DNA from: Thamnidium elegans
Lineage: Eukaryota; Mucoromycota; Mucoromycetes; Mucorales; Mucoraceae
Reading direction: 5' to 3'
NCBI GenBank assembly: GCA_025201345.1
Contig: JAIXMG010000034.1
Span: forward strand, 310,001-374,000
DNA length: 64,000 nt
This document shows, piece after piece, positions 1 to 11,300 of the stretch; positions within the stretch are counted from its first letter, which is position 1, and each line of letters opens with the position of its first letter. The position numbers were made by a program, and so were the translations under genes. Under the pieces are notes generated by a model. That model saw only the letters and a program-made list of their open reading frames with translations, searched no databases and was not told where the DNA came from.

Positions 1-309
1 AAGATTTGGAAGGTTTCGGAATAGAGCCTAAGCCACTACTTTTGAGAGCACGCTTGATAGTATCAACACTAACAACCTTCTTATGATCGTTTCAAACTGT
101 TTACGGACCTTTGAAGCACTATCAACACGACCTTTAGTCACCAAACGTACACAGTAACGCTTGTCAGCAGCCGATAATACCTCTCTTCTACCACCCTTGT
201 CCTTTTCACGCTCCGAACAGTACAATTTACCCACACGTGACACAGTCGCAGTACTTACACTGATTTTCTCAGCCACCTGTCTAATTGTTTGACCATCATT
301 CAACATAGA
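1..309 (-). mobile_element. Tc1/mariner element A, internal part (cut by window edge)
   Basis: Part of a Tc1/mariner transposon read on the minus strand. Its other part, with the 5' terminus, lies at 2817-3226. The two were separated by insertion of Tc1 element B at a TA dinucleotide. The element continues beyond the window start, so its other terminus is not visible. Confidence 0.85.
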
Positions 310-525
310 TACAGTTGGGGAAAAAACTGTTCACGTGTTGCAAAAACCTTGGGGAAACGAGAGATATATACGTAAATACTTTAAACTTCCGTCTGAAAAC
401 AATATCATTTGTTTATTCAACGCCCAAGTAAACACTGCTTAAATTTGGGACAAAATAAATCATGGGAATATTTTTTGTGGACTTTTGTTTATTAAAACAT
501 TACGTGAACAGTTTTTTCCATAGCC

Positions 526-1304
526 AATAAAAAGAAAATATTCTATTTGTGGCTGTTCTTGTTAGACTCACTGTCATGAACCAGTCTCATGGCCATTAGA
601 TTCCACGACATTCTACGACGTTCCATGAATAGACTATTCCTATTCATGCAGCTCATATCCAATCAAGACCAACCCCATGCATTGTGACTCATGTTTCAGC
701 CACGTAAGATGACTCATGCTTCAGTCATGTACCCCATAAAGATGGGACTATGTTCCATCTTATGCGAACCCATGTTATATCTAAAAAGATATAAATACAC
801 ACCTTTTCCCTTCCCCTTTTCTTCCCATTGTCGATTATCTCGTATACTCTTTTACTTCCCCCTTTAGACGGATATTCATATTTGGACAATCTACAATTAA
901 TTTTTTAATCGAAGCATAAATATAATGTTGCTTCTTTATGCATAAACATGTGTTACTTTCTTGATTATTTTACAAAAATATAAACATTACAATGTTTTTA
1001 AAATAAATATAAATCAATAAAATAATTACGGATAAACTATATATTTTTAATTAAATACGTTAGCGAATATATCCGTCTTACTTGATATAATAGACTACTC
1101 TTGAACACTACGATCCTGTCCACAGTAACTAGTAGGTATCCTCTGATATTATTGTATAATATAGTTCAAGCCCAATTACTGACATTCACGCACTAAAAAA
1201 CTATGCGTAACTACCTCAAATTACATAATAACCACTTCGATATTTAGAATCTGCTTTTTTTAAAAAAACGTTATCTTTTTCCTATAGTATCTTTTCTTCT
1301 AAAT
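526..1304. other. Unassigned 5' region of Tc1 element B
   Basis: About 780 bp with no ORF. It has LTR-like character: a TATA-like stretch at about 785-795 followed by a pyrimidine-rich tract. I could not find paired TG..CA ends with a target duplication, so a solo LTR here is only a suspicion. Confidence 0.3.
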
Positions 1305-2590
1305 ATGACTCGCTCATTACCTATAGAGAAACGATTTATATTTCTGTTAATATTTAAATTATAATAATGAACTTTTTCGAAATGGAACGAAATCCCAAAT
1401 TACGATAATTTTTTTCTTTTAAAATTAAATAAAAAGCCCGTGGTAAGTTAAAACTTACAACTTATTTAGATTTTTAATTATAGGATATTATTTAAATATA
1501 ACGGAAAATTTGAATATAAAAAATTGTTTTATTTTTAGAAAAGAAGTTCAATATGTTCTATTAAAAATAATTCAAAACGTTTCTCATAGATGTCTTAAAT
1601 AACATGAAAGCTCAAGTGAATCAAGGGAGGTCTATATCAGACATTTCTGCTAGTTTGGGAATCTCAAAAGGTGTGATTTCAAAGTACAGTAACAGGTGGT
1701 ACCCCAATATAACACATAGTCAAGGCGGAAGACCAAGCACTGTCAGTAGTTACAGCAAGAATATAGTGCGTCGAAGTGTTTTAAACGGTGAACTACTCAC
1801 TGCTACTGATGTTCATAAGGCTCTCCTTGAGATGGGATACAATTTAACAGCAAAAACTGCTGCTAACGTACTCAAATCACTTCATTTTTTTTCTGCCATA
1901 AAGAAAAAAAAGCCGTTCATGTCGAAAAAACACAAAGCAGCTAGGTTAGCGTGGGCCAAAAGACATGAGCATTGGACAAGTGATGATTGGCAACGTGTAA
2001 TATTCTCAAACGAGACAAAAATTAACATTTGGGGCTCCGATGGCTGTAAGTACTATTGGTCTAGACCAGGCGATGAACTAAAACCACATCATATTGATGT
2101 TACCGTTAAGCATGGTGGTGGAAATTTAATGATATGGGGCTGTATCACTTATGAAGGGCCAGGTTACGCTTGTCAGATATTTGATGGGACAATGAAATCA
2201 GAAGACTATCAACATATACTAGACACTTCCCTTAACGATACCATGGATTACTATAATTTGCAGTATAACAATGTCTACTTTCAGCAAGATAACGATCCAA
2301 AGCACAAATCAAAATCAACAATGAAGTGGTTAAATGACAAAGGTGTTCATCTTCTGGAAGACTGGCCCGCTCAAAGCCCGGACTTAAACCCGATTGAGCA
2401 TATTTGGCATCATCTTAAGCTGAAACTCAGCTCTTATGAAACAAGAGCTAAAGGTATCCATGACTTGTGGGAAAGGTGTGATAAAGAGTGGAATACTTTT
2501 ACAGAAACAGATTGCCAAAAGTATATTGATAGTATGCCTAAACGTATAAAAGCGGTGATTGAAGCCAAGGGTGGACAAACAAAGTATTAG
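1305..2590 (+). pseudogene. Tc1 element B transposase, split by a MITE and catalytically altered
   Basis: The original start is ATG 1305-1307 (MTRSLPI). A 260-bp MITE interrupts the gene after codon 7, and the frame resumes with DVLNNMKAQVNQGRS at 1589. Removing the MITE and one ATA copy gives an uninterrupted frame of normal Tc1 length (about 340 codons). The paired helix-turn-helix lies in roughly the first 110 residues (RSISDISASLGISKGVISK). The DDE domain follows: FSNETKINIWGSDG, YFQQDNDPKHKSK and SPDLNPIEHIWHHLK, ending GGQTKY. The first catalytic position reads FSNETK, where the sister copy at 20.0-21.1 kb has FSDETK, so the metal-binding Asp is Asn here. The protein is therefore probably inactive even without the insertion. 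Translation could only restart at internal ATG 1604. Confidence 0.9.
1326..1585. mobile_element. 260-bp MITE copy 1 (GAGAAACG ends)
   Basis: Starts GAGAAACG and ends CGTTTCTC, with ATA on both sides (1323-1325, 1586-1588). By eye the same 260 bp occurs without a difference at 42686-42945, flanked there by AAT on both sides. A 3-bp duplication with short inverted ends fits a PIF/Harbinger-type or related MITE. The driving transposase is not identified. Confidence 0.85.
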
Positions 2591-2816
2591 TTATTTTTAA
2601 CCACACGGAAAAAACTGTTCACGTTATATTCAGCGAAATAAAAAATTATATTAAATGATGCCATCATTCAAAATGTTTAAAAATTTAGTAGAATATGTTT
2701 GAGAACTAAAAGTTTATGTTCCATTAATATTGGGATCCTATGGAACTTATTTACTCGTATTTAATGCATTTTATATAGATTTTTCAAACACGTGAACAGT
2801 TTCTTCTCCCACTGTA

Positions 2817-3226
2817 TAATTTGATTCTTTTGATATTCTTGAATAGAACGCATAAGGCAATTTTTTAACAAAGTTTCAATAAAGTTGTATTAAAAATTAA
2901 TTGGAAACCACAGAAAATATGAAGACCAATAAAATAACACATTTTTGTGTCGATTAAGACCATTCCTGGTTTTATTGCCAAGTTGTGGTATGAAATATTT
3001 TATTTTTTCTAACCGCGCAAAACTGTTACAATGTACTACATAACTTTGATGACTGATAGAGTTACCATTTAAAGTAACCTACAAAAAATTACAATATAGT
3101 TTTTGTAGCCAATGAGCTAGGCTTTCAAATGGTATATATATTGTAGGATATTATATTGCTCGTTTTGATTTAGGGCCGTATTTAGTGGGAAATTATAAAA
3201 CATTGTAACAGTTTTGCTTGACACTG
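2817..3226 (-). mobile_element. Tc1 element A, 5' terminal part
   Basis: Right-hand terminus of element A. The outer end reads GCTTGACACTG at 3216-3226 followed by TA. The motif GCAAAACTGTTACAATG occurs about 200 bp inside in inverted orientation (about 3016-3032). The stretch 2855-3226 is closely matched in reverse at 56320-56693, a second copy of the same terminus. Confidence 0.88.
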
Positions 3227-3228
3227 TA

Positions 3229-3686
3229 TATAAAGCAAGTATTTTTTTTTAATAAACGCCCGTATATTCTACTACTATTTTTTTTTTTTACTTATTCTTT
3301 TAATTCGCAATACATACCGTTAACTGTAATAAAATAAAGACCTCTTACTGGTGTTGACACTAAAGATAATGCTAAAAAACCCTTTTTTTTTACGACGAGA
3401 AACGTAAAAAAATGTTGCTGCAAAAAGATTGAAGAAAGAAAACAATTAAGATGACGATAACTATATACGAGTTTGCCGCATGTGAAGAACTAAAGCTTAC
3501 TTTGAGAAACATTCATGTTACAAATGTTTTTTTTGATTTCCATGTATATTAAAATAATTATAAAAACAAGCTTCGCTATTTTTATTTATTTTAATTACAT
3601 ATCATCAAAAACCATAAATACACAAATAAAAAATAAAATAAAAATTACATTTTATTTTCAATTTTATTTATATATTTATTAACATA
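3229..3686. other. AT-rich sequence without recognisable gene
   Basis: Poly-T and AT-rich. No ORF or element end was recognised. It may hold the degenerate 5' part of the companion pseudogene that follows. Confidence 0.4.
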
Positions 3687-4405
3687 AACGTTTCTCTTTG
3701 GTTGGAAGAGACTATTGCCCAATATCGCATGTCGACAGTAGACGAAGAAACGGCTGCAAGGGAACAAGATGCAAATGATAGGTACAATAACACCAATGCC
3801 TTGACAATCTTGTTCTGTCGTACCAAGTATGCGGATAAGGATCTTGGACTTTCTCTGGAGTGGATTAAGCGCGGATGAGCAGGTCACTACAAGCTTTGTA
3901 GTCGAACACATTGTCTTGGAGACATTGACAATTGAAGCTTGTTTGCCCTTGAGTCTTGTTCTTGACTCTTGGGTAACGTTTCATTTGCTGTCCGTTGCTA
4001 TCCCGTAATGATGGAAAAAGAAAGAAGAACAAGAGACCAGTCGTAAGTTATTTGTTAATTGTTTATTTTATAAATATCAATATTATTCACCTTTTTTTTA
4101 ATTGTATTATTAGGCTGACGTTGGGAGGAAAGTTTTGAGGAGTCTTTTTCAATTTCAAACTTACAAGAAGAAATTGATTCCCAACAGGTAAGTATTGCTG
4201 AAAAAAGAAGACTTGCTGACACTATGGCGGAACTTATGGTAACAACATCCAATATGGGACCTATGTTACCATAATTTTTATACGCAGCGAATTAGATTAC
4301 AGAATAACTAATATTATGGCAACTTTGTTTCCATATTGTGCACTGTTACCATAAGTTCCGCCATAGTGTGAGGACAGAGATGATGGCAGTTCCACCCAGC
4401 GAAGA
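3687..4405 (+). pseudogene. Decayed companion gene of a CACTA-like element
   Basis: Matches the second and third exons of the intact companion gene at 12601-13630. SLWLEETIAQYRMSTVDEE aligns with the intact SLWLEAENILYDMSTAEEN. DANDRYNNTNALTILFCRTK aligns with DASDRYDKTNVVINLFCETK. After a frameshift near 3845 and a stop, VVEHIVLETL and DSWVTFHLLSVAI align with the next part. The intron is recognisable (GTAAGT near 4043 to an AG near 4113). The last exon keeps SQQVSIAEKRRLA and is interrupted by the 149-bp CACTA MITE. Removing the MITE gives a tail rich in RRR, comparable to KRRRQIALN in the intact gene. The 5' part is missing. It shows that a third copy of this element family once lay here. 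The function of the domain is unknown. Confidence 0.75.
4220..4368. mobile_element. 149-bp CACTA-ended MITE
   Basis: A perfect 24-bp terminal inverted repeat begins CACTATGGCGGAAC on each side. TGA is duplicated at 4217-4219 and 4369-4371. CAC termini with a 3-bp duplication are the hallmark of the CACTA superfamily. It has no coding capacity. The related end AACCTCCGCCTTAGTG occurs at 32966-32982. Confidence 0.88.
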
Positions 4406-4725
4406 CGTTATTGATTGGTTTTTTTTTCGGTTTTTTTTAAAAAAACTATAAATACTTGTGGTATTTAACCATAAAAACTAACGCAAGTTATCACTCCAAA
4501 TATATCTGAGGTGGTTACACAACAACCTCAGTTAGGTATCGCTTACTACCCTGGTTCTTAAACCTAAATTATTCCTACTATAAAAAGGATATTTTACGAG
4601 GCAACCTTTTGTTCCCTCTCTTGTTTTTTAGAAGTCATTTTTTAATTAATAAAGACCCAAAAGAAGTTTCATCTTATTTACTGCTGTCTCTTTTTATTTC
4701 ATAATTCGATACTAAATATCTCAGT
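4406..4725. other. Unassigned, possible LTR fragment
   Basis: Non-coding. A TATA-like stretch (CTATAAAAAGG near 4580) and an AATAAA near 4659 are compatible with LTR-derived DNA. No paired ends were found. Confidence 0.3.
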
Positions 4726-5092
4726 TGTGATTGTTTTTATTTTAGATGAAAAATAAGATTGTATTTATACTAAAGGGGTTATACAATTAGCCATTCTAAT
4801 TGTAGAGTAATAAAAGTCAGTTTTAAATATCATAAGTATTATGGTTAATCCTTATTGATAATCCGATTGGTTTGTTATCTGGATTGGTTTAAGCATTTAT
4901 GCGCATTGTGTTTAATTGGTAGTTCTTATTATTAAATGGCAGTTGCCCTGTCATTGATAATAATAATGGATGATTGTTTAGGATAATTCTATATTGTATT
5001 ATTAATCGTCTATGATTAATAATGTTTAGTTTTGATGTGCTATATCGTAATAATAACGAAGATGAAGAGGGATATATAGTCTGTATATATCA
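4726..5092 (-). mobile_element. Solo LTR of a Ty3/gypsy chromovirus family
   Basis: Nearly identical to 19138-19504 over about 367 bp, including TATTTATACTAAAGG and the end CTGTATATATCA. The other copy follows a purine-rich tract on the minus strand of a chromodomain Ty3/gypsy element, so this is read as a minus-strand LTR. No matching 5-bp flanks were seen, so it sits at a rearranged junction. It cuts off the Tc1 D gene to its right. Confidence 0.7.
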
Positions 5093-5607
5093 GCGAGTCA
5101 ACGTACTTTTGGAAACTGTTGGATACATTTTCATAATGCTAGAGTAAGGTACTTTACGGAACAGCAAAGACTTGATCGAATTCTTGAATTCAGAGGATAA
5201 ACGGGGAACCATAATGTAATATTCAATATAAAAGGTAAACCAAAGTAGAAATGATAGAATATGAAACGTTAAACAGTTCTTTATATACTTTTTTAATATT
5301 TTTAGCAAGGGCGTATATACCGCATAACTCGGAGCAATTTTGAAATTTATTCGACATTCCAATCTAGAGGAATGCTGTTGAATTCTAATGTAACCTATTT
5401 AATTTTTTTCTTAAATTATAGACAAGGAATATTTGAGACCTGACCATTCAACTTGTAGTAAAGTTACAAGCGCATAAGTTACATCATTTATAGCCGAGGC
5501 TTTTCTCTTTAAATTAAAATATTATTCAAGCCGATAAAATGTTTAAACATGCTTGCATTAATGTAAAACGTAATTTTTTCAATCAAACGGTACCATTTTT
5601 CCCCTCA
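5093..5607 (-). pseudogene. Tc1 element D, N-terminal transposase fragment plus upstream region
   Basis: The minus-strand ATG at 5212-5210 opens a frame MVPRLSSEFKNSIKSLL..KMYPTVSKSTLTR. This resembles the N-terminus of the Tc1 E protein (MVRSLPKDTQNSLQNLL..KRIPGIKKSTISD). It is cut after about 40 codons by the LTR at 5092. The upstream sequence reaches a terminus-like GTGAGGGGAAAAATGG (rc) that abuts Tc1 C at 5607. Only the first helix of the DNA-binding domain remains, so no product is expected. Confidence 0.7.
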
Positions 5608-7189
5608 CAGTAAATTGACCCACAAAACTTGTTTTTAGCATATCTTTTGATTGAATAAAGCTAGATAGCTCAAATTTAAAAATATGTTACGTCTTCAAGC
5701 TCTAAACTAGTTCCAGTAAGATGTTTGTGTTTAAATCGGAGATTCAATTAGAAATAGAAGATATGCGAAATCTTATTAAAAAAAGAGAAAACATAAAAAA
5801 ATTAATAGGTTGTATATCCCCCTTTAGCATTGATAATAGCTTCAATTCTTTTGTGATAACCATTGTAGTACTTATCCATATCGTCCTTGGTAAATCTGTT
5901 CCATCCATAATCAAATCTTCGCCATAATTCGTCAACATTTTTAGGCTTAAGCGAATAACCGTCTAGTCTTTTCTTTACATGATGCCAAGGTGCTCAATCG
6001 GATTAAGATCTGGACTACATGGTGGCCAGTCTTTGATATACTTCATGCCCTGGCTATCCATTCAACTTTTGCTACTTTTTGAAGTGTGGCACTTAGCACC
6101 ATCCTGTTGAAAAAGAACATCACTATGGGTTAGACCGCAGTATCCCAATGTATCAAAGTATGATGTCTGTAAAACATGTTGATAAAGGTCTGAATTCATA
6201 GTTTTCTCAAGTAAACAACATGCATAACCAGGTCCAAATGCTGTCATACAACCCCATATCACTATAGTTCCTCCACCACTCTGTTTTTTACCTCTAAAGT
6301 TGAACGGCCTAAGTTTCTCACCTTTCAGAAATTACGTATATTCCACTTCATCTGATCCCCAGGGGTTTAACTTTGTTTCGTCTGAGTATACGACCTTCTT
6401 CCAATCTTCCACTGACCAATCACGATGTTCTTTCGCCCACTTATAACGTTTCTTCATATGCGTAATATCAATGGCGGCTGTTGAATACTTAAATCTACAC
6501 CTAAAGCCTAACTCTCTAATGACCTTTCGGGTGGCATTATAGCTAATTGAGTAACTAACACTACACAAGTATTTATGGACATCACGAGCAGACTGTAAGG
6601 AACCGGATCGAAGTTTTAAACGTATCAATGTTTTAGTAAACGGCTTCACAATGCTGGGTCTTCCGGTATGTTGTCGAATATAATTTGGAATAATGCCTGA
6701 TCTCAATCTGTTTACATGAGACTTCGAAACTGCAGTACGTTTCACAATGTTTATAGTAGGTTCACCTTTCAAAATCAGAGACTTGACATCATCACGTTTA
6801 CTTTGGCTGAGTTTATAAGGCATAGTTATTTTTAAAAGTGGTAAAATTTGGAGCGAAATAGTGAGTAGAAAATATTCGAAAAGTTCGAAGGTATTTATAG
6901 CATAAAATAGAGGAAGGTTTAAATATTAATATACTATAAATATATTTTAGATACATCTACGTGCCGGTCGTAAATGATTTATTACTTAAATTATGCGGAA
7001 AATTAAAAAAATTCCGAATCACTTTATTTTCCTTACATCATGATTACGTCATAGAGAATAATTGAAATTTTATTCATAATAAAATTTAGGCTCTTCTGAT
7101 TTCTTTGATATTTAGCTTGAATAGCTAGTACCATTATTTGATGAGATAATTAGAAAACAAGTTTTGTGGGTCAATTTATGTACCCACTG
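5608..7189 (-). mobile_element. Tc1/mariner element C, copy 1
   Basis: The right end is CAATTTATGTACCCACTG at 7172-7189, followed by TA. The left end reads CAGTAAATTGACCCAC. Compared with copy 2 (CAGTGGGTACATAAATTG) it lacks 8 bp (GGGTACAT). Internally it is almost identical to the inverted copy at 38137-39726. On the right it sits in the transposase gene of CACTA element 2. The left flank is not the continuation of that gene, so the left side was lost in a later rearrangement. Confidence 0.9.
5802..6823 (-). pseudogene. Tc1 element C transposase, copy 1
   Basis: The minus-strand start is ATG 6823 (MPYKLSQSKRDDVKSLIL). The paired helix-turn-helix is followed by the DDE domain: YSDETKLNPWGSDEVEY, FQQDGAKCHTSKSS and SPDLNPIEH, ending GGYTTY. 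The frame is broken three times: TAA after VEYT (about 6332), TGA after SSKS (about 6062), and a one-base loss just after SPDLNPIEH. The inverted copy at 38503-39524 carries the same three defects. The damage therefore predates amplification, and these copies were moved by another transposase or duplicated passively. All three catalytic positions are still present in the conceptual translation. Confidence 0.9.
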
Positions 7190-7191
7190 TA

Positions 7192-7681
7192 GTTACCAAT
7201 TTCTCTTTCCATTGATCTTACAGATACACAACGTAGGATAGAGCATTGACGAATAGTATATGTAATATGGCAAAGCTGATGCATGTTGACCTTGTAAATA
7301 CAATTGGATATTTTTTTGTGAACTATAAGTGAATCAATGTACTTGAACCAGATTTCAAAACATCTTTTTTTTTGTTAAAAAAAAAAAAAGGGAGAGGTGA
7401 GTTAGTCGATATATATATATATATACGACACACTACTGAAAATATTAACCTATCAATCTCTTCAAGGTATTTCTGGGTTATTCTAAATTGAAGCGACAAA
7501 GAAATACCACGGATTAGACTTAAGAAGCCAGTAATGACTCTCAAATCTTTGAATTGGGATATGATCAGAGTTGGAACACAATATAAAAGGTAGTCAAGCC
7601 ACTTACTAGACCTATAAAGTTGTTTTACATTACTTTGGTCAATTGCCAACCAACTTCCTTTAAAACAAGATGCTGGAATAA
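7192..7681 (-). pseudogene. CACTA element 2 transposase, C-terminal-side fragment
   Basis: The minus strand encodes IPASCFKGSWLAIDQSNVK.. and ..ITQKYLEEIDR, matching LIPAGVFQGSFHPVNPLNVK.. and ..VSKADLEEIKS of the intact transposase. After an intron it encodes NMHQLCHITYTIRQCSIL and VSVRSMEREIGN, matching MHHLLHIPHIIEQCSSL and VSVRSMEREIGH. On its right CACTA element 1 has inserted. Removing element 1 and one TAA joins this piece in frame to the exon at 14554 (..SRSL-IPAS..). On its left Tc1 C cuts the gene. It is one half of the gene continued at 14554-16452. Confidence 0.88.
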
Positions 7682-7945
7682 CACCACGGCGAGAAATAGC
7701 GCTAAATCTTAAGCACTGGAATGCTTGGTGAAGCGCTAGCGCTAAATTTAAGCAGGTGAAAAAAAAAAAATCACTGGAAATTGGAACCCCATCTTTTCAA
7801 GCTCAGGGTTAGCTTTTTTTCACAAAAAAATAAAATAAAATAAAAAAAATTTACTAGTAAAAATTATGTTTTTGAAAAAAAAACCATTTCAACGCTTGGT
7901 GAAGCGCTAGCGCTAAATTTAGCGCTGGATTTTTTTTTTTTTTTT
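7682..7945. repeat. Left subterminal repeat region of CACTA element 1
   Basis: Contains the terminal inverted repeat, GAAGCGCTAGCGCTAAATTT at about 7730 and 7905, and TTAGCGCTGG near 7920. Matching DNA flanks the 33.3-kb and 61.6-kb derivatives. In CACTA elements such motifs bind the accessory and transposase proteins. Binding here is inferred. Confidence 0.75.
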
Positions 7946-8315
7946 TATGAGCCATTTGACATATTGTTATTTTATCTTCCGCTTAATAAAAGATATATAA
8001 ATTAAGCTTTTTTTTTTGCAAGCTTCATTCTATTCCACTACTTTAAATTTTCCCTATAGTTATTTTACTTTTTAAATGAATACTACGATCGTTAATTACA
8101 GCAATAAAAAAAAGATCCACAACTAATTCTATAAAATTTGGTAAATAATAAAGGTGTATTTCTATTCTATTGCGCATATACTGAATTTTTTATAATAAGC
8201 CTATCTCGTGATAAATTGCAAGTCACTCTCGAAGTAAAATCTCCTTTTTTTTTTTTTAAACAAAAATATATCCTTTTATTTTTTATGATGAACAAACTAA
8301 TTTACACCATTACAT

Positions 8316-11300
8316 CTACAAGTCGTTAATCTTGCCGGCATTCTTGGACATGTCTTGGTCGAAAGCTGTTGAAGGTGAAATGACATAATACCAATTGGAA
8401 GACACAACTTGTTTATTTATCAAGTCAGTCTTTTGAATTAAGCCGATTGTTGAAATGATATCCGCGACGTCTACTACAGCATATTTAACCGTTTCGCTTT
8501 CACAAAAAGGTTGAACCAAAGGTATAGATTTCGAATGAGGAGAAGTTTTATGAGACTTCATAACTTCAACCACAGCATAAAAACTTCCACAGTCCCTACC
8601 TTCAATAAGATCCAGATTGATTTCAAAGAAAAACAGCAGCTTACCGACATACCATTGAGAAACTGACTGTAAACGATTATTTACCCTAGTAATTATTAAA
8701 TGAAGAAATGGAAAAGTCAGTATTGGTAAGAAAACAAAGATATATATTTATATATTTATATATAAACGTACCTCTTTTTTACGTTAGATTCAAACATAAT
8801 ATATTCGCCACCTCTTTTATTACAACTCGATTGTAAATTAGATTTAAACAAAACAGAAGTAAAAACATGAGAATCGCGCCATAGTTTGGCTGTTGGAATT
8901 ATTGTCATTCCTAATTTCAGAACCATTGGACGACCTCTATTAATACCAAGGTAACGACGTTTGTAATTGTTTATAGCTTGAATAAACTTATCCAATCTAA
9001 TCAAACCTTCAATAGTAGAATCGCCAACAAAATTTTCAGGAAGCAAAACAGGAGAAGAAAAGGGTTCCCATAACTGTGGATATTCGTTGTTATTATCAAT
9101 ATAGGTAGCTGGATGCTTAACGAATCCTTTCTTGTTATTCTCTGGGTTTCTGTTATACAAAGTGGACAGGTCAATCATTTGCGTTGTTTCTAAGAATTTG
9201 AACCTGGCTATTCTTTCAAGAACGTTTACAGCATTAGCGTCGACATTAACTCTTGCTCTTATTTTTTTTTTGTAATGGCCTATCTCTCTCTCCATGCTTC
9301 TCACGGAAATATTACGTAGTGAAGAACATTGTTCGATAATATGTGGGATATGTAAAAGATGATGCATCGAAGACTTGTAAATGGAATTGGATAGAGCTTT
9401 GGCGGCAATAAACCTATCGATACAGCGATACCATGTTTCAAGTGACCTATTATTAGTTAATTAAAGTATGTTAAATGACGCGAAACTTAAATTTAATTCC
9501 TACTCTTTAATACTTACGATTTTATCTCTTCAAGGTCAGCTTTAGATACCTCCCACTGTAAAGCTAAAGCACAAGCACGAGTCAAGGCAAGAATAGCTGT
9601 TCTTATGTATGGACTATCAAACAAACTAACGACATGGATAAACCAATTGACCCAATCTATTGAGCGAAAGAGACCCTTTACGTTCAATGGATTGACAGGA
9701 TGAAAACTACCTTGGAATACACCGGCTGGAATTAATAATCGTGATTTCTGCATACTGACTTTTAAACAATCAAATTGTGCATTGGATAGTTGGAAAGGAT
9801 ATGCTGACTCGTTACCAAAATACTTGAAACTGGCGTTGTAGCGTGTAGATAACAAATCAAAAAACAACTTGCTAATGTTAGATATACCATGAAGTTCGTC
9901 AAAGCCAAAGGTACAGGAACCAGAAAATGTAGAGAGTGTTCCAAATATAGTTGGCTTCTTAATTCCATACGCGTTTTCATGCTTAAAAATAGTGATATGT
10001 GAGTATTATTATTAATTTTTGTTTTTTTTTAAAAAAAAGAACATACGTAAAGTGAGCTTGAGTCTTCTAATAATAAGCTTTCTTTAGATCTCAAAGGGGC
10101 AGTGCGATCTGCAAAATACATTCCAGCTCTTCGTGTATTTGGTGGACCGTCTGATCGTTGAGAACCCAGTGTAAGACAAAACCTACAGCCATTTTTTCTT
10201 TATTAGCAGAAGAAGAAAAAAGGTTAGCTAATGTATTGCATTTTTTTTTTATATATCTATGTACTTACCCAGTATGTCCAGAAAAATTCATAAGCCTGTT
10301 ACATTCAATACCATCACCATTTACAAATAGGGCGTATACTTTACAACGTATTATGGGTGAATCTGTACCTGTTTGAACAGTAATGGTCTTTTCTGAAAGT
10401 GTCTTGAGCTCGTTTACAATTGGTTTTAAAAAAGAATTGAAATCTGCCTTTGATGTACCGGGAAGAATGGCGATCTGGAAAGTAGCATGTCTTGCATATC
10501 TATCGGAGGTAAATAATTTGACTTATTAGTACTTTATCCCAATTTATTAATTAATCTTTATTGTATGTTTCTACCTTTCTGAGCTGTCTAAATTTAGTAC
10601 AACGGCGTGGATCATGATCATGCTTGAATGAGAACTTGATGAAGTGAACCCATCACAATCAATCTTTAGATAGATATTTAATATGTTTTGATCGGTGTTG
10701 ATAGCTTGGCTGTTATATAGATCCTTGAAAATCTGGCCATCGAATACGTCGCCATAGATTTCTGTATTTTGTGCTATGTTTTCAACTACTTTTGCCTGGC
10801 GTTCTATCAAATTACTACGGATTTCTTCAGACGACAACATCTCAGCAACTTTATCAGCGATTGAAACAATTTTTGTAATTTTTGCTGAAGATCTCAAGGC
10901 ATTGCATTCTGGACAATTGAGAAGATGATCATCATCTGGGTTATAATACAAGTAACACCCATTTTGGCAAACCTTGAATGATCTTGTCATAGGTAACGGG
11001 ATTACACTTTTAATGAGACTGGCACATGCCTCATTACTCAACAGTCTGCTAGTAGTAGTGTCTAATATACGAGGTAATTTTTTTAAAAAAATATTAATAT
11101 CTGATAAAATCTACGTATAATTGTCTAATATTTACCCAGGTTTTCATCAGCAATGATCAAGTTGATTAAATGTTTCATTGCTCTTGACCCTTCACGGCTG
11201 ATGTTGTATGTATCACATACTTCTTCAAACATCACACTATATTTTTCGATATTGGTGAATGCAAATTTGGGAATATTCAATTTATATTCAATATCATCAC

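Larger units (their letters stand above)
312..2814 (+). mobile_element. Tc1/mariner element B inserted in element A
   Basis: Outer ends are CAGTTGGGGAAAAAACTG at 312 and its inverted counterpart at about 2796-2814, with TA duplicated at 310-311 and 2815-2816. A second, inverted copy of the end motif (CGTGAACAGTTTTTTCC near 505; GGAAAAAACTGTTCACG near 2606) lies about 200 bp inside each end. The element is about 0.9 kb longer than a usual Tc1 element. That is partly explained by the 260-bp MITE in its gene and by about 780 bp of unassigned sequence between 525 and 1304. Confidence 0.9.
1..2853 (-). pseudogene. Tc1 element A transposase, interrupted and frameshifted
   Basis: The minus-strand transposase would start at ATG 2853-2851. 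After 12 codons (starting MRSIQEYQKNQI) it is interrupted at the TA at 2815-2816 by element B. Deleting element B with one TA rejoins the frame exactly to the codons before MLNDGQTIRQVAEKI at about 306. This N-terminal region is the helix-turn-helix DNA-binding part (VAEKISVSTATVSRV) of Tc1 transposases. Near position 90 a single-base loss changes frame: the next frame continues with the family-typical VSVDTIKRALKSSG and stays open to the window edge. The catalytic domain is outside the window. It is a pseudogene because of both the insertion and the frameshift. I see no sign of host use. Confidence 0.85.

Noticed and set aside
526..1304. Solo LTR
   Set aside because: Promoter-like parts are visible but no TG..CA pair with matching 4-6 bp flanks could be found.
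1326..1585. This stretch as a fragment of Ty3 element 1, because it matches the end of its integrase ORF
   Set aside because: The shared segment has inverted ends and 3-bp duplications at both places, and removing it restores both genes; it is a MITE inserted in each.
8138..8329. 63-codon plus-strand ORF
   Set aside because: Within the 3' region of CACTA element 1, poly-T derived, not conserved in the derivatives.
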